In this document: piece by piece, positions 17,561 to 25,128 of the stretch | Position numbering within the stretch: the stretch's first letter is position 1 | Layout of the letters: every line of letters starts with the position of its first letter | NCBI GenBank assembly: GCA_947626365.1 | Contig: CANQRW010000032.1 | Coordinates: 1-37,138, forward strand | Length of the DNA stretch: 37,138 bases | Reading direction: 5' to 3' | From: an uncultured Lachnospiraceae bacterium | GTDB lineage: Bacteria > Bacillota > Clostridia > Lachnospirales > Lachnospiraceae | Translations under genes and position numbers: made by a program | Notes under the pieces: model-generated | Seen by the model: the letters and a program-made list of their open reading frames with translations, nothing else | Databases searched by the model: none | Told to the model about the DNA's origin: nothing

Positions 17561-18931
17561 TTATGCCGCCCCTGCTTTCTTACCGCGCAGTTCCGGCCAC
17601 ACCGTCGCCAGCATCGTAATATAGCAGGCCGTGCCTCCGATGAAGTTGGAAATAGGCTCCGCCATGAAAACCCCGGTGGTTCCCAGCCCGAACAGATGCG
17701 GCAGGATCAGCGCCAGGGGCATGACGATCACAATCTTTCGGAAAATGGAGAAGAACACAGCGTTCTTCGATTTCCCCAGAGCCACGAATACAGCCTGCCC
17801 CGCAAACTGCAGGGACATAAAGAAAAATCCGAAATAATACACCTGCATGGATGGGATTCCGGCGGCGATCATCTCCGGCTCCTGATTAAAGATGCGGATG
17901 AAAAACTCCGGGAAGGTATGGACGAAGAACCATACCACGGTGGTATAGATTATGCTGATCGCCGACATAAACACGATACATTTCTTCACCCGTCCGTACT
18001 CCCCGGCGCCGTAGTTATAGCCGATAACCGGCTGAGACCCCTGGGTGATGCCGTTTACAGGCATGGAGATGATCTCCCGCACCGAGTTGATGATAGTCAT
18101 GACGCCCACATACAGGTCGCCGCCGAATTTCTGAAGGGTGGCGTTATAGACCACCTGGGATACGCTGTTAGTGATGGACATGGCAAATCCGCTCATGCCA
18201 AGGGCTACGATCTTCATTACTCGTTTGCCGTTCAGGGCAAAGGCGGATACGCGGAGCCGCAGGATGGTCTGTCTTCCTGTCAGAAATCTGACAATCCATA
18301 CCGCGGACAGGAACTGGGAAATCACCGTGGCCAGAGCCGCGCCCTGCACTCCCATATCAAAGAGGAAGATAAAAATTGGGTCCAGTATAATGTTGGAAAC
18401 CGCTCCCAAAAGGACTGTCAGCATGCCAATTTTGCCGAATCCCTGGGAGTTAATGAAGCTGTTCATTCCCAGTCCGATCATCACGAAAAGATTCCCCATC
18501 AGATAAATGGTCACGTACTTGTCCGCAAAGGGATAGGTGCTGTCGCTGGCCCCGAAGGCGTAGAGGACCGGCTTTTTGAAGGCAAGGCCCGCCGCGGTCA
18601 GGATCACTCCGGTGATCACCATGAGGACAAAGGAATTGCCCATGATCTTTTCCGCTTCCTCATCATTGCCTCTCCCCCGCTCAATGGAACACAGGGGAGC
18701 TCCTCCCATGCCGAACAGATTGGCGAAGGCCATGACGATGGAGATAATGGGCAGGCAGAGACCAAGCCCTGTCAGGGACAGGGTGGCGTTTTTCGGAATC
18801 CGGCCGATATAAATCCGGTCCACAATATTGTAAAGAACATTGATCAGCTGAGCCAGGGTCATGGGGACCGCCAGGCTCAGTATATTTCCGATAATGCTCC
18901 CCTTGGAAAAATCATTCTTTCGTTCGCTCAA
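17561..18931 (-). CDS. MATE family multidrug/toxin exporter
   Basis: A 12-helix cation-coupled exporter of the MATE family, MepA-like branch. The 456 residues show two homologous six-helix halves, with the family blocks LAVPMTLAQLINVLYNIVDRIYIG, GMGGAPLCSIERGRGN and NSVREIISMPVNGITQGSQPVIGYNYGA. The substrate cannot be told from sequence. The start appears to be a TTG at 18929-18931 opening MSERKNDFSKGSIIGNIL, which fits related proteins; the ribosome site (AAGAAG) is weak. A perfect TATAAT -10 box lies 47 bases upstream. The gene stands alone, with no regulator gene next to it. Confidence 0.9.
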   Translation of the reverse strand: MSERKNDFSKGSIIGNILSLAVPMTLAQLINVLYNIVDRIYIGRIPKNATLSLTGLGLCLPIISIVMAFANLFGMGGAPLCSIERGRGNDEEAEKIMGNSFVLMVITGVILTAAGLAFKKPVLYAFGASDSTYPFADKYVTIYLMGNLFVMIGLGMNSFINSQGFGKIGMLTVLLGAVSNIILDPIFIFLFDMGVQGAALATVISQFLSAVWIVRFLTGRQTILRLRVSAFALNGKRVMKIVALGMSGFAMSITNSVSQVVYNATLQKFGGDLYVGVMTIINSVREIISMPVNGITQGSQPVIGYNYGAGEYGRVKKCIVFMSAISIIYTTVVWFFVHTFPEFFIRIFNQEPEMIAAGIPSMQVYYFGFFFMSLQFAGQAVFVALGKSKNAVFFSIFRKIVIVMPLALILPHLFGLGTTGVFMAEPISNFIGGTACYITMLATVWPELRGKKAGAA

Positions 18932-18977
18932 TACTAAGACTTCTTTCTTCTTTTCCCGAAACCGGGTCTGTCATTTT

Positions 18978-18983
18978 ATTATA
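18978..18983 (-). promoter_or_regulatory. Predicted -10 box of the MATE gene, flanked by repeats
   Basis: A perfect TATAAT sits about 40-50 bases ahead of the MATE start. The -35 region is not consensus. The flanking DNA (about 18987-19037) contains GAGTCCCG twice on the plus strand and an inverted ACCCAT/ATGGGT pair, which could be an operator for a regulator encoded elsewhere. Confidence 0.4.
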
Positions 18984-19210
18984 TGAGTCCCGCAAACCCA
19001 TTTGTCGGGTATGCAGCTGAGTCCCGGGTGTATGGGTTATGGATTCATCCAGAGAATTGTAGCAGATTTTATGAGGCTTGTCCAGAGAAGACTGCTATGT
19101 AACCGAATGTGGCCGGAATGTCAACCGGAATCGTGACCTGGATGTCGTCCGTATTCCGTCTTTCGTTCGGAATACAAAAACAAGGCTTCCGCAAGACTAC
19201 ATACTGACAT

Positions 19211-19247
19211 AAAAAGAAGCCGGCGGCACAACTAAACCGCAGGCTTC
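19211..19247 (-). terminator. Rho-independent terminator after the DUF4315 gene
   Basis: On the minus strand GAAGCC-T-GCGG pairs with CCGC-C-GGCTTC across a ten-base loop, followed by TTTTT. It starts 18 bases after the DUF4315 stop codon. Confidence 0.85.
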
Positions 19248-19264
19248 CCATGCGCTCTTTTGCT

Positions 19265-19510
19265 TTATCCAACCGTCTCAGCCGGCTGCATGTTTCCGAT
19301 CATGTCCTTCAGCTGGTCCACGGAAAGATTGTTTTCCTTCATCAGCTTTGACACCTCGCGCACTCGCTCATTCTCAATCTCCTCCATAAGAGACTGGCGC
19401 TTCTCCTCCATGTCCGCCAGGGACTGGGTGTACTGGGCGATAGCCTCGGTTGTCCTTGCCAGTTCTTCTTCCAGCTTCTCTTTTCTGCTGCGTCTATGTC
19501 TGCGCTCCAT
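19265..19510 (-). CDS. DUF4315-like coiled-coil protein, typical of integrative elements
   Basis: An 81-residue charged helical protein beginning MERRHRRSRKEKLEEELART, with a coiled coil through ENERVREVSKLMKENNLS and a short C-terminal helix LSVDQLKDMIGNM. The pattern of a coiled coil followed by a short helix is that of DUF4315 proteins, which are usually encoded in conjugative transposons of gut Clostridia; no function is known. A strong GGAGGG site precedes the ATG at 19510 and a clean terminator follows. No other conjugation gene is nearby, so it may be a relic or a stand-alone copy. Confidence 0.65.
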   Translation of the reverse strand: MERRHRRSRKEKLEEELARTTEAIAQYTQSLADMEEKRQSLMEEIENERVREVSKLMKENNLSVDQLKDMIGNMQPAETVG

Positions 19511-19763
19511 ATGGCTCCCTCCTGCATTGATAAATTAATGAATCGGACAGTTTCATGATTGTCCAGTTATTCCAATTTTATGCAGCACAGGAAGAAAATA
19601 TTCGCGGCGGAGCGGGAAATTCTCATTTATTCCGAATTTTTTGCGCTATGGGATCCTTTGCGTCAAGCAGGACGTAATCAAATGGTGCACGCCGAAACCT
19701 GCCCTATTAACAGAATAATTCCGCTCTGCCTTGCTAACGGGAGATAGCCGAATCACCGCCTCT

Positions 19764-19949
19764 CTATTCTGCCTTGTCTGCCTTTTTCTGAACCTGAGTG
19801 CCGAAATAGAAACCCACAATGACCGTATAGATGGTCAGGAACTGGTCGCCAGATATCTTTCCGGCGATGGTCAGTCCAACAAATCCGCCAGTCAGCACCA
19901 GCGTCATAATTGACTTAACGTCAATCAGTTTTGCGATTTTGTTCCACAT
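19764..19949 (-). CDS. Small phage holin-like membrane protein
   Basis: A 61-residue protein opening MWNKIAKLIDVKSIMTLVLT, with two hydrophobic segments (about 14-30 and 36-52) and a charged tail ending in QVQKKADKAE. The opening KLIDVKSI and the central SGDQFLTIYTVIVGFYFGTQ match a small membrane protein common in Firmicutes prophages, often placed near lysis genes. The third ATG of the frame is chosen because AAGGAG is eight bases upstream of it; the start two codons earlier would nearly touch that site. No other phage gene is seen around it. The 250 bases between it and the DUF4315 gene hold nothing I can name. Confidence 0.6.
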   Translation of the reverse strand: MWNKIAKLIDVKSIMTLVLTGGFVGLTIAGKISGDQFLTIYTVIVGFYFGTQVQKKADKAE

Positions 19950-20049
19950 AATCATCGCTCCTTCCCTGATATGTTAGTGTATGCTGCAGGCTCCCTTTCC
20001 AGCACACTCAGCCGCGCTCCCTGTGCGCTCTGCTCTGACAGATCCTTTG

Positions 20050-20078
20050 TTGCCCTACAATAAAAAAAGTGCTATATT
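20050..20078 (+). promoter_or_regulatory. Predicted promoter of the DUF3800 gene
   Basis: TTGCCC (20050-20055) and TATATT (20073-20078) are 17 bases apart, 71 bases ahead of the plus-strand DUF3800 start codon. Confidence 0.6.
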
Positions 20079-20149
20079 AAAGGAAATGATAAGCAAGGAA
20101 TTTCATTATTTTGTATCGCAAAACAATTCGATAAAAGGAGAGTGTGCTT

Positions 20150-20812
20150 ATGGATATGAGAATAGTTTATTGTGACGAAACGGGCGATGACGGCCTTGTC
20201 TCCACTTCTAGTAACACGTTCACTCTCACAAGTTTATATATGCCTGTCGATTCTTGGCAAAAAAATTATGATGCAGTAAAGCAATTGCGTCGGCAATTAA
20301 AAATAGACTATGGATTTCATCTCAATCAAGAAATGCACACAAAGCATTTCCTTACTGACAAAAATCCATATCGAGATTACAAGTGGACTCCTGAACAAAA
20401 AAAAGAAATGCTAAAGAGATTCGCCATTATGATTGCCTCTTTGGATATTAAAATAATTAATGTAATAATTGACAAAGAGAATATTGTTACGGACAATTAT
20501 AATATTCTGGAGAAAGCGCTGACATATAATATCCAGAGAATTGAAAACGATAGTGATGGGAATTGGAGATATTTGATAATCACAGACGCAGGGCGGATTG
20601 CTCCAATGCGAAAGTCCGCAAGAGCCATACGGGTTTTCAATCCCATTCACTCTCAGTTCGGAGGCTTTATAAACAAGCCGATTCAATACCTAGTTGAAGA
20701 TGTTTTAGAAAAAGATTCCAAAGAATCCTTTATGGCAACTTTTGAAAATGGGAATGTGCTGAATACTAAAGCAAGTACCAATAAGTATGGCCTGGTTATC
20801 TATCCAAAATAA
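20150..20812 (+). CDS. DUF3800 family protein, probably with an internal deletion
   Basis: The only clear plus-strand protein gene in the window. The 220-residue product starts with the DUF3800 signature YCDETGDDG (residues 7-15; usually YxDESG), a family with an RNase H-like fold often found in mobile islands and defence regions. The middle keeps the NVIIDKENI and YLIITDAGR strands. After VLEKDSKESF the sequence jumps to MATFENGNVLNTKAS and ends NKYGLVIYPK. In related proteins, as I recall them, a segment of about 40 residues with a conserved IQ-x-x-DF motif lies at that joint, so an in-frame deletion is likely and activity doubtful. AAAGGAG lies nine bases before the ATG at 20150. Base composition is visibly AT-richer than the neighbours, which suggests transfer. 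Confidence 0.75.
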   Translation: MDMRIVYCDETGDDGLVSTSSNTFTLTSLYMPVDSWQKNYDAVKQLRRQLKIDYGFHLNQEMHTKHFLTDKNPYRDYKWTPEQKKEMLKRFAIMIASLDIKIINVIIDKENIVTDNYNILEKALTYNIQRIENDSDGNWRYLIITDAGRIAPMRKSARAIRVFNPIHSQFGGFINKPIQYLVEDVLEKDSKESFMATFENGNVLNTKASTNKYGLVIYPK

Positions 20813-20948
20813 AACTTTAGCGCAAAATCAAACACCACCTACGGCGTATTCACGCTTTCAGTGGTTCAATTATATTATTGCATAAGTGCGGAAATTTGTC
20901 AAGAAATTTACGGTATTATACAATACGTATTATGCAACATGCAAATAC

Positions 20949-20975
20949 AAAAAATGCGTCGCTGGCGCGTTTTTT
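20949..20975. terminator. Bidirectional terminator hairpin
   Basis: AAAAAATGCGTC pairs with GGCGCGTTTTTT (two G-U pairs) around a GCT loop. With an A-run on one side and a T-run on the other it can stop transcription both from the DUF3800 gene and from ssrA. Confidence 0.75.
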
Positions 20976-20989
20976 GTATATTGACGTAA

Positions 20990-21018
20990 TAAAAAAGTCC
21001 GTAAAATACGAACTTTTT
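20990..21018 (-). terminator. Rho-independent terminator of ssrA
   Basis: Three bases past the mature tmRNA end, AAAAAGTTCGTA pairs with TACGGACTTTTT around a TTT loop, forming a 12-base-pair stem with one G-U pair and a trailing T-run. Confidence 0.85.
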
Positions 21019-21021
21019 AAG

Positions 21022-21358
21022 TGGAGCTGACGGGATTTGAACCCGTGTCCAAAAACCAATTCCCTGTTCTTCTACTATCATAGTCGCTTGTTTGACATTC
21101 CCTCCGCCGCCCGGGAGGCGACACCCTGACGGTTTCAGTAGCTTCATAATACGCCCGCGGGCTCAAAGCTTTGCCCGTGTCGTTTCTCACATAGTCGGCG
21201 CCAGGATCTTAACGTGTGAGTGCGCTAAGGCTGACGGCTGCGATCAAGCAGCTAATGCTAAATTATCTTCAGCGTTTATATTTAGGTTTGCCATTTAACG
21301 CATAGCATGCGGATAGCTTCACCAGCTGCATGATCCCTGTCGAAACCAGTACAGCCCC
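21022..21358 (-). ncRNA. ssrA: Transfer-messenger RNA (tmRNA)
   Basis: tmRNA rescues ribosomes stalled on mRNAs without a stop codon and tags the nascent chain for proteolysis; SmpB, encoded at 25116-25580, is its protein partner. The 5' end GGGGCTGTACTGGTTTCGAC and the 3' end GGTTCAAATCCCGTCAGCTCC-A form the tRNA-like domain: the seven-base acceptor stem pairs GGGGCTG with CAGCTCC, and the T arm is intact. CCA is not encoded. The tag frame reads GCA AAC CTA AAT ATA AAC and then gives AEDNLALAA before TGA, so the tag ends in the usual protease signal ALAA. The exact resume codon is inferred from the position of this frame. Confidence 0.97.
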
Positions 21359-21389
21359 TTACTGGGCGCGGCCTATCGCCGCAATCCTT

Positions 21390-21419
21390 ATTCTAACACA
21401 AAACCGGCCCGATTGTCAA
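21390..21419 (-). promoter_or_regulatory. Promoter of ssrA
   Basis: Consensus TTGACA (21414-21419) and TAGAAT (21390-21395) are 18 bases apart, about 30 bases ahead of the mature tmRNA 5' end. This leaves a short precursor that RNase P would remove. tmRNA therefore does not depend on transcription from smpB or the acyltransferase genes. Confidence 0.8.
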
Positions 21420-21430
21420 ACCCTGTTTTT

Positions 21431-21474
21431 CATTTTCACGTCACATTTTTACGTCACACCCATTTTTACGTCAC
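21431..21474. repeat. Three near-tandem copies of a 14-base repeat over the SGNH gene stop codon
   Basis: CATTTT(C/T)ACGTCAC occurs at 21431-21444 and 21444-21457, and again at 21461-21474. On the minus strand the last copy supplies the final codon and the stop of the SGNH-like gene (GTG ACG TAA). The block is flanked by a seven-base inverted repeat (ACCCTGT/ACAGGGT) and ends just before the ssrA -35 box. Confidence 0.7.
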
Positions 21475-22473
21475 AGGGTCATTCGTTATCTCCCGGACAA
21501 AGTCTTCCGCGTTTTCGCTGGTGATCAGTACGCCGAACCACTGCTTTTCCAGCTCCGCGTCGTGGGCGCCCCGGAAAATAACGTCCAGAATCATATCCCC
21601 TACATTGGCCTTATAATGGCTGGTTTCCAGAAAATTGTCATTATTGTCCGTCACATTATTCCGTCCGCTGAAATTATAAAATTCCGTAATTTCGGAAAGG
21701 CCCAGAAGAAATTCACCGTATCCGTTCTCCACAGCCTTCTGAAAAGTCAGAGGATGCATGGGATTGGTGAACAAAATCAGGCGGATGCCGTTGTCGTCGC
21801 AAAGCTGTTTCAGTCGGCGGATCTCTTCCAGCGCCTCATCCGTTCTGTTCTGATACTGATAGGTCCAGTCTGCCTGGGCCTGGCTCCAGTCTGTGTGAGA
21901 CTGGGCATCGTAATCCAGCGTCCAGCCCGTTTCATAGAGATTGCTGTCATAACTTACGACCCTGGGCTCCAGGTAGGTAGTTTTCAGGGAATCCACCGCC
22001 ATGATCGGTTCCAGGTAGCTGATATAAAACCGGACCCTCTCTTTCAGGTTCCTGGGGTAAGGCATCCGCTGCAGGCTGTCAAGATGAAGTTTCGGATCGA
22101 CCAGAAACGCCAGATTATCCACCCCTACCATCACCATTCGGGGACGGATCCCATTTTTCAGGAACTCTTCAAGGTTCTGCCGGTGTTCTTCCGGGATTCC
22201 CTCTGAGTAGGTCATATTATAGCAGCGGTATCCCTCTATTTTATCCGAATGGATGGACGATACCCGCGAAGAGCCGAAAAGGAAGGCGTCAAACTGATCC
22301 GGATGAGACAGCACGTAACTGGTTTTCAGGAAATTTTTGTTGGGTTCAACGCCGTTGTCCCGGGGAGCTTCTCTGTGAAATACATTGTAAGGGTCGATAC
22401 ATACAGGCAGAATGACCATCAATACGAAAATCCACACCGCAAAAGGAAACAGTTTCCGTAAAAAACGCCGCAT
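21466..22473 (-). CDS. SGNH/DltD-AlgX-like surface polymer acylation protein
   Basis: A 335-residue protein with an N-terminal signal anchor (about residues 8-26) and an extracytoplasmic SGNH-hydrolase-like domain. The nucleophile block is LFGSSRVSSIHSDKI, and the late ETSHYKANVGDMIL block supplies the expected histidine. Proteins of this shape next to an MBOAT transferase (DltB-DltD, AlgI-AlgJ/X, PatA-PatB pairs) move acyl groups onto wall or capsule polymers outside the membrane. It starts ten bases after the MBOAT stop with GGAGG at good spacing, so the two are coupled. The acceptor polymer is unknown. Its stop codon lies inside a short tandem repeat. Confidence 0.78.
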   Translation of the reverse strand: MRRFLRKLFPFAVWIFVLMVILPVCIDPYNVFHREAPRDNGVEPNKNFLKTSYVLSHPDQFDAFLFGSSRVSSIHSDKIEGYRCYNMTYSEGIPEEHRQNLEEFLKNGIRPRMVMVGVDNLAFLVDPKLHLDSLQRMPYPRNLKERVRFYISYLEPIMAVDSLKTTYLEPRVVSYDSNLYETGWTLDYDAQSHTDWSQAQADWTYQYQNRTDEALEEIRRLKQLCDDNGIRLILFTNPMHPLTFQKAVENGYGEFLLGLSEITEFYNFSGRNNVTDNNDNFLETSHYKANVGDMILDVIFRGAHDAELEKQWFGVLITSENAEDFVREITNDPVT

Positions 22474-22483
22474 ACCTTGCCTC

Positions 22484-23920
22484 CTAAAACTGGAAATAGA
22501 TAAATTCAGAGGGCTCTACCGACCGGTTCATGATGATAAATGTCACCAGCCCGAAATAGACAAGCCATCTGATCAATTTCTTCTGCCGCCCCACCAGCGC
22601 CCATACATCCTGCTTTAAAGAGATATAGTCATACGCCAGAAGAACCAGCAGGTAAATAGACAGCTGAAAAGCCCTTCCGATCCAGATATTCAGGTCCAGA
22701 CAGGCTTGAATGACATACAGATAGGGATTGGCAATTCCGATGAACATATGGCTGAATATGTATCCTGCGTCCTGCAGGCTGTTGGCGCGGAAAAAGATCC
22801 AGGCAAAGCAATTGATCAGAAACACACAGAAGACCCGCAGCCACCAGGAGCCTTTCTTCCTGTCACTGTTACGACCAATCCCCATGGCGTGTTCCGCAAT
22901 CTGCAGGATTCCATGGATACCCCCCCAGAAGACAAAAGTCCAGCTGGCGCCATGCCACAACCCGCTGACCAGGAAGGTAACCAGGAGATTTCGGTAATGC
23001 CGGATTTTATTTACGCGGCTGCCGCCCATGGGAATATACACATAATCCCGAAACCAGGTAGACAGGGAAATATGCCACCGGCTCCAAAACTCGCGGACAG
23101 ATGCGGAAAAATAAGGGCTCTTAAAATTGGACATCAGTCGGATCCCAAACAGGTTGGCCGTCCCCTTGGCGATATCAGAATATCCGGAGAAATCACAGTA
23201 GATCTGGAAAGCGAAAAATACGGTGGCTACCAGCAGGGACAATCCCTGGTAGTCGTGAATGTCATTATAAATATTGTCCACATAGACGGCCAGATTGTCC
23301 GCCACCACCAGCTTCTTAAAAAAGCCCCAGGTGAGAAGCTTCATGCCGTCGCATGCCAGCCCGTAATCAAACATGTGTTTTTCCTTAATCTGATGGAGAA
23401 GGTTTCTGCTCCTCTCAATCGGCCCGGCCACCAGCTGGGGAAAGAAGGAAACGAAGGCCGCGTAGGCAACGAAGCTGTGTTCCGCTTTCACATCTCCCCG
23501 GTAAACGTCGATCACGTAGCTCATGGTCTGAAAGGTATAGAAAGAAATTCCCACAGGCAGCATCAGCTTAAGCGTAGCCGGATGCAGAGGGATTGCCGCC
23601 AGGCTGCACAGCCGGCTGAGGGACTGGCTCGCGAAATTAAAATATTTAAACACAAAGAGAAGCCCCAGGCAGGAAACGATCACCACGCCCAGAACCAGCT
23701 TCCTGCCCCTGGGATCCTCCCGTTTCTCCATACAAAGACTTCCCCCATAGGATACCAGGGTGACAAACAGGATCAGAAGAATGTACGAGACATTCCAGCT
23801 CATGTAAAAATAATAGCTGGCAGCCAGGAGCAGCCAGATGCGGAACCGTTCCGGCAAAAGCCAGTACAAGCCGAAAACCACCGGCAAAAACACGGCAAAG
23901 GATAACGAATTAAAAAGCAT
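22484..23920 (-). CDS. MBOAT family O-acyltransferase (AlgI/DltB-like)
   Basis: A polytopic membrane O-acyltransferase of 478 residues that carries acyl groups across the membrane for a surface polymer. The MBOAT core shows DFSGYSDIAKGTANLFG, FWSRWHISLSTWFRDYVYIP and, with the catalytic histidine, LVSGLWHGASWTFVFWG. At least ten hydrophobic segments are visible. It resembles the AlgI class more than DltB because there is no dltA or dltC nearby, so D-alanylation is not indicated. GGAG precedes the ATG at 23920. Second gene of the acyltransferase cassette. Confidence 0.92.
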   Translation of the reverse strand: MLFNSLSFAVFLPVVFGLYWLLPERFRIWLLLAASYYFYMSWNVSYILLILFVTLVSYGGSLCMEKREDPRGRKLVLGVVIVSCLGLLFVFKYFNFASQSLSRLCSLAAIPLHPATLKLMLPVGISFYTFQTMSYVIDVYRGDVKAEHSFVAYAAFVSFFPQLVAGPIERSRNLLHQIKEKHMFDYGLACDGMKLLTWGFFKKLVVADNLAVYVDNIYNDIHDYQGLSLLVATVFFAFQIYCDFSGYSDIAKGTANLFGIRLMSNFKSPYFSASVREFWSRWHISLSTWFRDYVYIPMGGSRVNKIRHYRNLLVTFLVSGLWHGASWTFVFWGGIHGILQIAEHAMGIGRNSDRKKGSWWLRVFCVFLINCFAWIFFRANSLQDAGYIFSHMFIGIANPYLYVIQACLDLNIWIGRAFQLSIYLLVLLAYDYISLKQDVWALVGRQKKLIRWLVYFGLVTFIIMNRSVEPSEFIYFQF

Positions 23921-23936
23921 GGTTATTCTCCGTCCT

Positions 23937-23949
23937 TTATCTCAGATTC
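23937..23949. repeat. 13-base direct repeat, copy at the 3' end of the acyltransferase 3 gene
   Basis: TTATCTCAGATTC here is identical to 25116-25128, which covers the smpB stop codon. The two copies bracket exactly the acyltransferase 3 gene, a pattern expected of an insertion or recombination scar. Confidence 0.6.
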
Positions 23950-23979
23950 AGGCTAAAAACTCTCTCCCGACGTTCTTTT

Positions 23980-25050
23980 TTACGCTTTTTTCGGAAGAAT
24001 GCAACTCACCGCGCGTTCCAGCCCCCATCCCGCAAGAGCAGGCAGCAGCACGCCCAGGACCAGATAGACCGGCTCCAGCCGGTTCCGGAATCCGACCGGA
24101 AAGCCTGCCAGGTTCTCTGCTGTCGCGGAGGCGGCAAACCGGGCGTAGACCAAATCAGTGAACTTAAATACAAGAAAATGGAGAGCCATGATGTCAAAGG
24201 AATGCCTTCCCAGAAAAGCCAGTCCTCTGGAGAGCGGCGGGAGCTTCTCTGCCAGTACCGACAGAGAAAGCACCATGTAGATGCCAATAAGGGAAAGCGG
24301 ATAATAGAAGATTCCCGGGATATGCATCTCACTGACGTTAACAGTAATACCCAGCCGCGTGATAACCAGATACAGCAGGACGGCGCTGATTAAAGCTCCG
24401 TACCAGGTGGCGCAGCGTTTAAAGGAGGGCAGATGCTTTCGCATCAACCACGCCGCGTAGTAAAGTGGGATTACAAGAATGGCGGTCTGCATACTGTAAG
24501 GCAGGTAACACTGCCGGTCATAGAGAAACAGCCCCGTGGCTCCGGACAGAAGTACGCCCAGCGCGATCACCACTGATTTCATCCGCTCGGAACCAAACCG
24601 CCGCCCGGCAGTCCGTCCGAACCAGACGATCCCGCTGAAATACGCGGAAGACAGCAGCCACGCAGGGACAAACCACAGAGCCCCATCCATGAGCTCCGTA
24701 TTCTGAAGAGCTGCGCTGCAGAGAACGGATGTCAGCATGGCTGTGTGATTGTAACGATCTATATTCGCGTAAAGTCCGTGGTTTACGAAAAAGTTATGCA
24801 GCAGGACACAGCATACGGCGTAGAAGAAAAACCGGGGCCAGCAGCCCGCCAGGCGTACGCCGAAACAGCGGAACGGGTCGTCCCCGTATTTGTCTTCATT
24901 ATAAAAATATCCGGTGACAAAGAAGAACACCGCCAGGTGAAACATATAGACGAATTTGATGAGAATCCCGCAATGCCCCATTACGACGGCGATGATCGCC
25001 AGTCCCTTTACCATATCCCAGTAGGCCGAACGGTTTGCTTCACGATTCAT
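23980..25050 (-). CDS. Acyltransferase 3 family membrane protein (OafA-like)
   Basis: A 356-residue integral membrane acyltransferase of the OafA/NolL/Oac family. It opens MNREANRSAYWDMVKGLAII, the usual start in which an Arg/Asp-containing stretch precedes the first membrane helix, followed by VVMGHCG with the histidine conserved in the family. About ten hydrophobic segments follow. Such proteins acetylate surface polysaccharide or peptidoglycan, drawing on cytoplasmic acetyl-CoA. It is followed by the MBOAT and SGNH-like genes in the same direction, forming a surface-modification cassette. GGAAGG precedes the ATG at 25050. It begins 65 bases after the smpB stop and is flanked by a 13-base direct repeat. 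Confidence 0.85.
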   Translation of the reverse strand: MNREANRSAYWDMVKGLAIIAVVMGHCGILIKFVYMFHLAVFFFVTGYFYNEDKYGDDPFRCFGVRLAGCWPRFFFYAVCCVLLHNFFVNHGLYANIDRYNHTAMLTSVLCSAALQNTELMDGALWFVPAWLLSSAYFSGIVWFGRTAGRRFGSERMKSVVIALGVLLSGATGLFLYDRQCYLPYSMQTAILVIPLYYAAWLMRKHLPSFKRCATWYGALISAVLLYLVITRLGITVNVSEMHIPGIFYYPLSLIGIYMVLSLSVLAEKLPPLSRGLAFLGRHSFDIMALHFLVFKFTDLVYARFAASATAENLAGFPVGFRNRLEPVYLVLGVLLPALAGWGLERAVSCILPKKA

Positions 25051-25115
25051 ATGGTCACCTTCCCTGCTTCTCTTCCTTTGTCTGTGTTATGTCTGTGTCA
25101 GCTGCCGTTTCAGCC

Positions 25116-25128
25116 TTATCTCAGATTC
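25116..25128. repeat. 13-base direct repeat, copy over the smpB stop codon
   Basis: Identical to 23937-23949. The minus-strand reading GAATCTGAGATAA provides the last codons and the stop of smpB. Confidence 0.6.

Noticed and set aside
19069-19272. A 67-codon minus-strand frame ending near the MATE gene
   Set aside because: It contains the terminator of the DUF4315 gene and overlaps that gene's end; no ribosome site and no recognisable protein features.
20908-21147. A 79-codon minus-strand frame over the tmRNA and its terminators
   Set aside because: It covers the 3' half of ssrA and two terminator hairpins; the RNA gene explains the sequence.
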